A stretch of DNA of 64,000 nucleotides. Source: Bog-473 sp036268485 (GTDB lineage Bacteria; Actinomycetota; Acidimicrobiia; Acidimicrobiales; RAAP-2). Made by a program: the position numbers and the translations under genes. Positions 51,307-58,344 of the stretch are shown here, one piece after another. Within the stretch, counting starts at the first letter, position 1. Every line of letters starts with the position of its first letter. The DNA is taken from positions 1-64,000 of the forward strand of contig DATAUC010000043.1 of assembly GCA_036268485.1 (NCBI GenBank). The letters run 5' to 3'. The notes below the pieces were generated by a model. That model saw only the letters and a program-made list of their open reading frames with translations. It did not search any database and was not told where the DNA came from.

Positions 51307-52526
51307 GCAAGACCAATTTCGAATTCCTGGACGCGTTGGGTCAGATCGCGCGCGACAAGGGGATCTCAGTCGAAACATTGCTCGACGCCCTGGCCAACGC
51401 CCTGGTGGCGGCCTACAAGCGCATGCCCGACGCCGCCGAAGAGGCCGTCGTCACCATCGACCCGGACTCCGGAGAGATCCGCGTCTACGGCCAGGAGCTG
51501 GACGAGGACGGCGAGGTCATCCGCGAATGGGACGACACGCCGGACGACTTCGGCCGCATTGCGGCCCAGACGGCCAAGCAGGTCATCCTCCAGCGCATCC
51601 GTGAAGTCGAGCGGGACATGAAGTACGAGGAGTACGCCGGCCGCGAGGGCGACATCGTGACGGGGATTGTGCAGCAGACCGACAACCGCTACACGCTGCT
51701 GGACCTGGGCAAGGTGGAGGCGCTGCTGCCCCAAGCCGAGCAGGTGTCCTACGAGCGCTACGAGCACGGCACCCGCCTCAAGGCGTACATCGTGGAAGTG
51801 CGCAAGACGACCAAGGGCCCCCAGATCGTGGTGAGCCGGACCCACCCGGGCCTCATCAAGCGGCTCTTCGAGCTCGAGGTACCCGAGATCTCCTCCGGCG
51901 TGGTGGAGATCAAGGCGGCCGCCCGCGAGCCGGGCCACCGCACCAAGATCGCCGTGTGGTCCAACGACCCCAACGTCGATCCGGTGGGCGCCTGCGTCGG
52001 CGCCCGGGGCTCCCGCGTGCGCATGGTGACCAACGAACTGCGAGGCGAGCGGGTCGACGTGGTGCCGTTCTCGGACGACCCGGTCGAGCTGATCCAGAAC
52101 GCCCTGGCCCCGGCCCGGGTGCGCGAAGTGCGCCTGGACGAGGAGACAGGCACCGCCACCGTGGTGGTCAGCGACTTCCAGCTCTCCCTGGCCATTGGCA
52201 AGGAAGGGCAGAACGCCCGCCTGGCCGCCCGCCTGACGGGCTGGCGCATCGACATCAAGAGCGAGACCCAGCTGGCCGATGAAGAGGCCGGCTACGGCGA
52301 CCAGGAATGGGCCGAGGGTGAATGGGTGGAGGACGAATCGGGCGAGATGGTCTGGAAGCCGGCCGACGGCACCGAGGCCATGTCGGCCGAGCAGTGGGCC
52401 CATGCCGGCGAGGCTGAGCCTGAGGTTGCGGCCGCCACCGAAGCCGAAGGTGCCATTGCCGAACCTACCGCCGAGCCCGAAGTTGCGACCACCGAGCCCG
52501 AAACCAGCCCGGAGGGCGACGCATAG
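51303..52526 (+). CDS. nusA: Transcription termination/antitermination factor NusA
   Basis: RNA polymerase-binding factor controlling pausing, termination and antitermination. The 407-residue protein has the N-terminal polymerase-binding domain (1-125), an S1 domain (about 130-200, GDIVTGIVQQTDNRYTLLDLGKVEALLP) and two KH domains (about 225-325, VGACVGARGSRVRMV and LAIGKEGQNARLAARLTGWRIDI). An acidic Glu/Ala-rich tail of about 75 residues follows instead of the proteobacterial AR repeats. Its TAG stop overlaps the proposed AUA start of ylxR. Confidence 0.95.
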   Translation: MSKTNFEFLDALGQIARDKGISVETLLDALANALVAAYKRMPDAAEEAVVTIDPDSGEIRVYGQELDEDGEVIREWDDTPDDFGRIAAQTAKQVILQRIREVERDMKYEEYAGREGDIVTGIVQQTDNRYTLLDLGKVEALLPQAEQVSYERYEHGTRLKAYIVEVRKTTKGPQIVVSRTHPGLIKRLFELEVPEISSGVVEIKAAAREPGHRTKIAVWSNDPNVDPVGACVGARGSRVRMVTNELRGERVDVVPFSDDPVELIQNALAPARVREVRLDEETGTATVVVSDFQLSLAIGKEGQNARLAARLTGWRIDIKSETQLADEEAGYGDQEWAEGEWVEDESGEMVWKPADGTEAMSAEQWAHAGEAEPEVAAATEAEGAIAEPTAEPEVATTEPETSPEGDA

Positions 52527-52774
52527 CGCCGACACGGACCTGCATCGGCTGCCGAAAGGCCCTGCCGGCCGATGCTCTGTTCCGGGTGGTGCGGCAGGTC
52601 GGCGGCGATCTGGCTATGGATCGCCGTGGGTCTGGCCGGGGCGCGTGGCTCTGTCGGGAGTCACCTTCCTGCCTCTATGCGGCGATCCGACGCCATGCAT
52701 TCGAGCGGGCATTCAAAGCACCGGTTGCAGCCGAGTCCCTAGCCACATTGGCAGCGCGCCTTGATGGCGCGTAG
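52523..52774 (+). CDS. ylxR: YlxR family RNA-binding protein with apparent AUA start
   Basis: Small protein encoded between nusA and infB in most Gram-positive bacteria; reported as RNA-binding and as a nucleoid-associated regulator in some. The 83 residues from ATA at 52523 read MAPTRTCIGCRKALPADAL then VGGDLAMDRRGSGRGAWLC and a C-terminal helical part, an exact fit to the family in length and motifs. No ATG, GTG or TTG exists in frame upstream of the conserved CxGC; the first GTG (52586) lies after it. The ATA overlaps the nusA TAG stop (ATAG), mirroring the ATGA/GTGA overlaps elsewhere. An assembly error changing ATG would also explain it. Confidence 0.75.
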   Translation: MAPTRTCIGCRKALPADALFRVVRQVGGDLAMDRRGSGRGAWLCRESPSCLYAAIRRHAFERAFKAPVAAESLATLAARLDGA

Positions 52775-52857
52775 GAGCAGGCAGCACCCGATGTGCGAGG
52801 ATAGAGGGCTGCGGGTCACTCCGGGGCCCCAACAGTACGAAGGAAATAGAAACCCAC

Positions 52858-55689
52858 TTGCCGAAGAAGATCCGCGTCTATGAGCTGGCCAAAGAGCTAG
52901 GACTCAGTAACAAGGAAGGGCTTGAGCTGGCCCTTTCCCTTGGTATCGGGGTCAAGAGCCACTCGTCCTCCATTGAGGACGCCCAGGCGGACCGCGTCCG
53001 CCGCAAGGCCGACGCCGAAGGTCTGCGCCGTGAAGTCCAGCCCGAGGAGGCACCACCGGCGCCCGCCCCGGCCCCCGATCGAGCCACCGCCGCCCGCAAG
53101 TCGGCTGGCCGCACGGTCACCTCCAGCGCCCCTCGGTTGATCAGCAGCCGTCCCACCGCCGCCCCGGCCCCAGCTGCTCCGGCCCCGCCAGCTGCACCGG
53201 CCGCGCCGTCAGCTCCGGCCCCGGCGCCCGTTCGGGCCACCCCGCCGCCGGCCGCGCCGACCAGGGCACCCGCGCCGGCCCCGGCCCCCGCTGCGCCAGC
53301 GCCCACTCCGGTGGCGCCAGCCGCCGCCGCACCGGCTGCCGCACCCGCTGCTGCCGCACCGGCACCCACTGCACCGGCTCCGCCCAAGGCCCCGGTCGAC
53401 GCCCCCGCGGCGGCCGCACCGGCATCAGCCCCGGCATCGGCCGCACCGGCCGCCGCCGCCGCACCTTCGGCGCCGCCCCGCGCCCCGTTGAGCCCGAGCG
53501 GCAAGCCCGTACCTCCGCCGCCTCCGCCCCGCCCGCCCATTGGGCCGAGCGGTCGGCCCATCCCGCCGCCGCCCGGAATGGGTGGCCGTAAAGCAGCACC
53601 TCCGACCGGTCGACCCGGCGGCGGTGCCTACCCGGCTCGTACCGGAGGACGCCCCGCGCCCGGAGCCGGTCGCCCGACCGGTGGTCCCGGTGGTCCGGGC
53701 AGCAGCAGTTTCGGTGGACGTCCCGGTGGGTTCGGTGGACGTCCCAGTGGTGGGGGAGCTCCCACCGGTGCCCCCCCGGCCGGTGGCCGCGGTGGCATGC
53801 CAGGTCGGCGGCCCCCGCAACGGCGGGCCCGTCGTCGTCGGCGCAATCTCGAAGAGCTGGAGCCGACGCAACTCACCAGCTACCAGCCGTCCACGGCCCC
53901 GGTGCCCGAAGGCGAAGTCATCGTCGAGCGAGGATCGACCGCCCGTGACCTCGGCCCCAAGCTGAACCGCAGTGCCGGCGACATCGTGCGCTTCCTGCTG
54001 CTCCAGGGCGAGATGGTCATGGCCACGCAGTCGCTGACCGATGACATGATCGAACTCTTCGCCGCCGAGCTCGGTGCCGACGTGCGCCTGGTCGACCCCG
54101 GCGAGGAGCAGGAAGCCGAGCTACTGGCTCGCTTCTTCGAGGAAGAGGACGAAGAGGACGACTCCGTCCAGCGCCCGCGCCCGCCCGTCGTGACCGTCAT
54201 GGGCCACGTCGACCACGGCAAGACGCTGTTGCTCGACCGCATCCGCTCCACCGACGTGGTGGCCGGCGAAGCCGGTGGGATCACCCAGCACATCGGGGCC
54301 TACCAGGTGGTCTGGCAGGACCATCGGATCACCTTCATCGACACCCCGGGACACGCCGCCTTCACGGCCATGCGGGCCCGTGGTGCGCAGGCGACCGACA
54401 TCGTGGTGCTGGTGGTGGCGGCCGACGACGGTGTCATGCCGCAGACGATTGAAGCCATTGACCACGCCAAGGCGGCCGACGTGCCCATCATCGTCGCCGT
54501 CAACAAGATGGACCGCCCCGATGCCGACTCCAGCCGGGTGCTGCAGCAGCTCTCCGAGCGCGGCCTGGTACCAGAAGCCTGGGGCGGCGACACCATCGTG
54601 GTCGAGGTCTCGGCCCTGCAGGGGACCGGGATTGAGGACCTGCTCGAGCAGATCTCGACCGTGGCCGAAGTGGAAGAGCTCACGGCTCGCGTCGAGGGTG
54701 AAGCCCGCGGTGTCGTCCTTGAAGCCAATCTTGAAGCAGGCCGGGGCCCCGTGGCCACGGTCATCGTGCAGGCCGGAACACTCCGGGTGGGCGACCCCGT
54801 CGTGGCCGGTGCCGCCTGGGGCAAGGTCAAGGCCCTCATTGACGACCAGGGCGACCACGTCAAGGAGGCACTGCCCTCCACACCGGTCCAGGTGCTCGGG
54901 TTCTCCGAGCCCCCGCACGCCGGTGACGAGATGCGTGGGGCCAAGGACCTGGCACGAGCCCGCACCCTGGGTGAAGCCCGGGCCCAGCGCTTCCGCCTGT
55001 CGGGCCACAAGCCGGTAGCTTCGGCGGCGACCGGCGCCAAGCTGGAGGACCTCTTCGAGCAGATCCAGCGCGGCGAGATGGCCACCCTCAACATCGTGCT
55101 CAAGGCCGACGTGCAGGGCTCACTCGAGGCGGTGACGGACAGCCTCAAGCGCCTCGAGCGTGAGGACGTCAAGCTCAGCTTCGTACTGCGCGGCATCGGT
55201 GGCATCACCGAGAATGACGTGCAGTTGGCCGCGGCCAGCAGCGCCACCATCATCGGTTTCAACGTGCGGCCGGACAAGCGCTCGCGTGAATTGGCCGAGT
55301 CCTCCGATGTGGAGATCCGGACCTACGAGATCATTTACAAGCTGCTCGAGGACATCGAAGCCGCCATGCTCGGCCTGCTCTCGCCGCTCTACGAAGAAGT
55401 GGTGACCGGCGAAGCCGAAGTGCGCGAGATCTTCCGGGTGCCCCGCATCGGCGCCATTGCCGGTTGCTACGTCCGGGAAGGCAAGATCACCCGCGGCTCG
55501 AAGGTCCGCTTCCTGCGCGAGGGCACGGTCATCTGGAAGGGTGCCATCACCTCGTTGCGCCGCTTCAAGGACGACGCCCGTGAAGTGGCGGCCGGCTTCG
55601 AGTGCGGTATCGGGCTCTCGGACTTCCAGGACCTGAAGGACGGCGACATCATCGAAACATTTGAGGAGCGCGAGATCGCGAGGACGTGA
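52858..55689 (+). CDS. infB: Translation initiation factor IF-2
   Basis: GTPase that recruits initiator tRNA to the 30S subunit. The 943-residue protein starts at TTG with AAGGAAA upstream and MPKKIRVYELAKELGLSNKEGLE, the normal IF2 N-terminus. An Ala/Pro-rich low-complexity region (about 60-215) and a Gly/Arg/Pro-rich region (about 215-325) precede the conserved domain. The G domain has G1 GHVDHGKT near 449 and DTPGH and NKMD motifs; domains II-IV follow. The length is typical of high-GC actinobacteria. ylxR is 83 bases upstream and rbfA 7 bases downstream. Confidence 0.97.
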   Translation: MPKKIRVYELAKELGLSNKEGLELALSLGIGVKSHSSSIEDAQADRVRRKADAEGLRREVQPEEAPPAPAPAPDRATAARKSAGRTVTSSAPRLISSRPTAAPAPAAPAPPAAPAAPSAPAPAPVRATPPPAAPTRAPAPAPAPAAPAPTPVAPAAAAPAAAPAAAAPAPTAPAPPKAPVDAPAAAAPASAPASAAPAAAAAPSAPPRAPLSPSGKPVPPPPPPRPPIGPSGRPIPPPPGMGGRKAAPPTGRPGGGAYPARTGGRPAPGAGRPTGGPGGPGSSSFGGRPGGFGGRPSGGGAPTGAPPAGGRGGMPGRRPPQRRARRRRRNLEELEPTQLTSYQPSTAPVPEGEVIVERGSTARDLGPKLNRSAGDIVRFLLLQGEMVMATQSLTDDMIELFAAELGADVRLVDPGEEQEAELLARFFEEEDEEDDSVQRPRPPVVTVMGHVDHGKTLLLDRIRSTDVVAGEAGGITQHIGAYQVVWQDHRITFIDTPGHAAFTAMRARGAQATDIVVLVVAADDGVMPQTIEAIDHAKAADVPIIVAVNKMDRPDADSSRVLQQLSERGLVPEAWGGDTIVVEVSALQGTGIEDLLEQISTVAEVEELTARVEGEARGVVLEANLEAGRGPVATVIVQAGTLRVGDPVVAGAAWGKVKALIDDQGDHVKEALPSTPVQVLGFSEPPHAGDEMRGAKDLARARTLGEARAQRFRLSGHKPVASAATGAKLEDLFEQIQRGEMATLNIVLKADVQGSLEAVTDSLKRLEREDVKLSFVLRGIGGITENDVQLAAASSATIIGFNVRPDKRSRELAESSDVEIRTYEIIYKLLEDIEAAMLGLLSPLYEEVVTGEAEVREIFRVPRIGAIAGCYVREGKITRGSKVRFLREGTVIWKGAITSLRRFKDDAREVAAGFECGIGLSDFQDLKDGDIIETFEEREIART

Positions 55690-55696
55690 CGCCACT

Positions 55697-56083
55697 GTGA
55701 AACGGCGGACGGCAACATATCCCCGCGCTCTGCGGATCAATCAGGTGTTACGACAGGTCATCGCCGAGGAGATCGAGCGGTTGGCCGACGCCGACGAACG
55801 TCTGCGTATGGTCACCGTCACCTCGGTCGACACCGTGGCCGACATGCGCACGGCGACGGTCTTCCTGTCATCCATCGACGACGATGCCGAGGCTGCGCTG
55901 GAAGAACGCCGGCCCCACCTGCAGAAGCTCATCGGTTCCCAGGTGACCATGAAACGGACGCCCCGGCTGACCTTCAAGGCTGATCCGGCCATCGTGGCCG
56001 GGTCCCGGGTCGAAGAACTCCTGCGCGGGCTGGACCTCGAGCAGAGCGAGAACGACACAGCCGAGGACAACCCGGGCGAGTGA
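55697..56083 (+). CDS. rbfA: 30S ribosome-binding factor RbfA
   Basis: Cold-shock and 16S-processing factor that binds 30S precursors. The GTG at 55697 gives 128 residues, beginning VKRRTATYPRALRINQVLRQVIAEEIERL in the family register; a 12-codon-longer reading overlaps infB. Core strands VTVTSVDTVADMRTATVFLS and the later RTPRLTFKADPAI are clear. A short acidic tail (QSENDTAEDNPGE) ends the protein. The stop overlaps the truB GTG. Confidence 0.92.
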   Translation: MKRRTATYPRALRINQVLRQVIAEEIERLADADERLRMVTVTSVDTVADMRTATVFLSSIDDDAEAALEERRPHLQKLIGSQVTMKRTPRLTFKADPAIVAGSRVEELLRGLDLEQSENDTAEDNPGE

Positions 56084-56955
56084 GCGCCACCGGCCTGGTG
56101 GTCATCGACAAAGAGGCCGGCTGGACATCGCATGACGTGGTGGCACGCTGCCGCCGCACCTTTGGTCAACGGAGAGTTGGGCACGCCGGGACGCTGGACC
56201 CCGACGCCACCGGCGTCCTGCTGGTCGGCCTGGGCCGGGCCACCCGGCTCATGCGCTTTCTCACCCCGCTGCGCAAGACCTACGTGGCCGAGATCGTCCT
56301 CGGCACCGCCACCTCCACCCTCGATGCGTCCGGAGAGGTCACCGGCACCTACGACATGTCCCATGTCACGCCGGCCATTGTCCGCGAGGCCGCCGCCGCG
56401 CTGACCGGTGACATCGAGCAGATCCCGCCCATGGTCTCGGCCATCAAGATCGGCGGCCAGCGCCTGCACACTCTCGCTCGTCAGGGCATTGAGGTCGACC
56501 GCCCGCCCCGGCCGGTCACGGTGTACCGCTTCGACGTCGAGCCCGACCCCGAACGGCCTCTGGTCTACAAAGCCGAAGTCGAGTGCTCCTCGGGGACCTA
56601 CATCCGGGTCCTGGCCCAGGACGTCGGGGCTGCGCTGGGGGGCGGGGCGCACATCGGGTGGCTGCGGCGCACCCGAATCGGTTCCTTCGGCGAGGCCGAG
56701 GCCCGGCCGCTCGATTCGGTCAACCACGATTCGATTCTCACCCCGGCCCAGGCCATGCGCGACCTCGACTTCGTGACAGTGACGGCCGACACCGCGTCGG
56801 CCATCGGCACCGGGCTGGCCCTGGACAAGGTTCCCATCGGCGCCGTCGGTGACGGCCCCTGGGCCATGCTCGACGAGCGGGGCACGTTGCTCGCCGTGTA
56901 CGAAGCGACCGACACCGACCGGATCAAGCCGGTCGTCGTGATGGCGCCAGGCTGA
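56080..56955 (+). CDS. truB: tRNA pseudouridine(55) synthase TruB
   Basis: Converts U55 of tRNA to pseudouridine. The 291-residue protein has the catalytic D40 in HAGTLDPDATGVL, the N-terminal GLVVIDKEAGWTSHDVV and the RNA-binding SGTYIRVLAQDVG near 170. A C-terminal PUA-like region completes it. Length is normal. The GTG start overlaps rbfA as GTGA. Confidence 0.96.
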   Translation: MSATGLVVIDKEAGWTSHDVVARCRRTFGQRRVGHAGTLDPDATGVLLVGLGRATRLMRFLTPLRKTYVAEIVLGTATSTLDASGEVTGTYDMSHVTPAIVREAAAALTGDIEQIPPMVSAIKIGGQRLHTLARQGIEVDRPPRPVTVYRFDVEPDPERPLVYKAEVECSSGTYIRVLAQDVGAALGGGAHIGWLRRTRIGSFGEAEARPLDSVNHDSILTPAQAMRDLDFVTVTADTASAIGTGLALDKVPIGAVGDGPWAMLDERGTLLAVYEATDTDRIKPVVVMAPG

Positions 56956-56959
56956 CGTC

Positions 56960-56965
56960 TAACCT
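56960..56965 (+). promoter_or_regulatory. Candidate -10 element of ribF (leaderless)
   Basis: TAACCT ends 8 bases before the ribF ATG at 56974, right after the truB stop. Confidence 0.45.
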
Positions 56966-56973
56966 CGACCGCG

Positions 56974-57885
56974 ATGCCCGGAACAGCAGTGACGATCGGC
57001 GCCTATGACGGCGTGCACCTGGGTCATCGGGCGCTGTTGCGCGACCTGTGCCTCCGGGCCGAGGCGGCCGCCCTGTCCACCGTGGTGGTCACCTTCGACC
57101 GTCACCCGGCCTCGGTGGTACGTCCCGACTCGGCGCCCAAGCTCTTGACGGACCTGGACCAGAAGCTCGAGTTGCTGGCCGAGTGCGGCATCGACCGCAC
57201 CCTGGTGGTGCCCTTCGACCGCACCCGGGCCGAAGAGTCGGCCGAGGACTTCGTGCGCGAGATCCTGGTCGACGCCCTCGAAGCCCGGCTGGTCGTGGTG
57301 GGGGAGGACTTCCACTTCGGGCATGGCCGCAAAGGCAACGTCGCCTTGCTCACTGAGCTGGGCCAGGGCTACGGCTTCGAGGTGATCGGCGTCAGTCTCA
57401 CCGGGGACGAGACCGAGGCGGTGTCTTCGACGCGCATCCGCACGCTGGTGGCCGCCGGCGCCGTGGAAGAGGCCGCCACCCTGCTGGGACGACCCCACGA
57501 GGTGCGGGGCCCGGTGGTGCACGGCGACGGGCGGGGTGGCCCTGAGCTGGGCTTCCCGACGGCCAATGTGGAGCTGGCCGAGGACATCGCCCGCCCGGCC
57601 GACGGGATTTACGCCGGGTATTACATCCGGCCCGACGGCACCCGCTACGAGGCCGCCATATCGGTGGGACGCCGGCCCACCTTCTACGAGCCCGGCACGG
57701 CATCGGTGCTGGTGGAGGCCTATCTGTTGGACTTCGAGGGCGACCTCTACGGGGAACTCGGGCGGGTGTCGTTCGTGCGCCGGCTGCGTGACGAGCTCCA
57801 GTTCGACTCGGTCGAGGCCCTGATCGCCCAGATGCACCAGGACGTGGCCGAGGCCAGACGGGTGTTGGCCGCCGATCCCAGCTGA
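56974..57885 (+). CDS. ribF: Bifunctional riboflavin kinase / FAD synthetase
   Basis: Phosphorylates riboflavin to FMN and adenylylates FMN to FAD. The 303-residue protein has the nucleotidyltransferase half with GAYDGVHLGHRALL (9-22), VVTFDRHPASVV and the SSTRIRTLV motif near 150, and the riboflavin kinase half (about 180-300) with GPVVHGDGRGGPELGFPTANVE. Length is normal. It follows truB as in most bacteria and precedes rpsO. Confidence 0.95.
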   Translation: MPGTAVTIGAYDGVHLGHRALLRDLCLRAEAAALSTVVVTFDRHPASVVRPDSAPKLLTDLDQKLELLAECGIDRTLVVPFDRTRAEESAEDFVREILVDALEARLVVVGEDFHFGHGRKGNVALLTELGQGYGFEVIGVSLTGDETEAVSSTRIRTLVAAGAVEEAATLLGRPHEVRGPVVHGDGRGGPELGFPTANVELAEDIARPADGIYAGYYIRPDGTRYEAAISVGRRPTFYEPGTASVLVEAYLLDFEGDLYGELGRVSFVRRLRDELQFDSVEALIAQMHQDVAEARRVLAADPS

Positions 57886-57900
57886 TCGGCCCTCACCTGC

Positions 57901-57906
57901 TACGAT
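57901..57906 (+). promoter_or_regulatory. Candidate promoter and leader of rpsO
   Basis: TACGAT lies 60 bases before the rpsO ATG, giving a leader of about 55 bases. The leader contains GGGG-CTGGT-CCCC (57918-57930), which can fold. rpsO mRNAs are translationally autoregulated by S15 in several bacteria; that role here is inference. Confidence 0.4.
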
Positions 57907-57966
57907 ATATGCCGGTTGGGGCTGGTCCCCGCCGCATTCCTACAAACTCCCGAGGTTCTTCTTTTC

Positions 57967-58224
57967 ATGCCCGACACACAGGCCACTATTGCCGAGTACC
58001 GGCTGCACGAGACCGACACCGCGTCTCCTGAAGTGCAGATCGCTCTGTTGTCGGGTCGGATCAACCATTTGACGGAGCACTTGAAGGCGCACAAAGGGGA
58101 CCACCACACTCGGCGCGGCCTGATGAAACTCATCGGCCAGCGTCGGCGGTTGCTCGACTACGTCCGTAAGAACGACGTTGAGCGTTACCGCAGCATCATC
58201 GGCCGTCTCGGCATTCGACGGTAG
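57967..58224 (+). CDS. rpsO: 30S ribosomal protein S15
   Basis: Primary 16S rRNA-binding protein. The ATG at 57967 gives 85 residues; a longer frame would begin in the leader. Conserved segments are TGSPEVQ-like TASPEVQIALLSGRINHLTEHLKAHKGDHHTRRGL and LVGQRRR-like LIGQRRRLLDYVRKND. It is slightly shorter than the usual 88-89. pnp follows after a 120-base leader. Confidence 0.96.
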   Translation: MPDTQATIAEYRLHETDTASPEVQIALLSGRINHLTEHLKAHKGDHHTRRGLMKLIGQRRRLLDYVRKNDVERYRSIIGRLGIRR

Positions 58225-58286
58225 CGAAACACATCCGGGCATCAAGAGGCGCTGGCTGCCAGTCGCCGGTCACTTCCGCAAGGGAG

Positions 58287-58298
58287 GTGGTCGACCAC
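58287..58298 (+). promoter_or_regulatory. Perfect 12-base palindrome in the pnp leader
   Basis: GTGGTCGACCAC is its own complement, next to a CTGG-GAA-CCAG stem (58298-58308), in the 120 bases between rpsO and pnp. pnp leaders are RNase III- and PNPase-controlled in enterobacteria; here the palindrome might be a leader hairpin or a protein site (inference). Confidence 0.3.
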
Positions 58299-58344
58299 TG
58301 GGAACCAGCCGTGCGATGCCCCCAAATACCAATTGAGGAGCACT

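Noticed and set aside
52878..53561. A 227-codon minus-strand frame of almost pure Gly/Ala
   Set aside because: It is the complement of the Ala/Pro-rich linker of IF-2, not a gene.
53160..53830. Tandem GC-rich repetitive DNA as a possible CRISPR or VNTR
   Set aside because: Repetition is only at the codon level (GCC/CCG and GGT) in the IF-2 linker; no regular repeat-spacer pattern.
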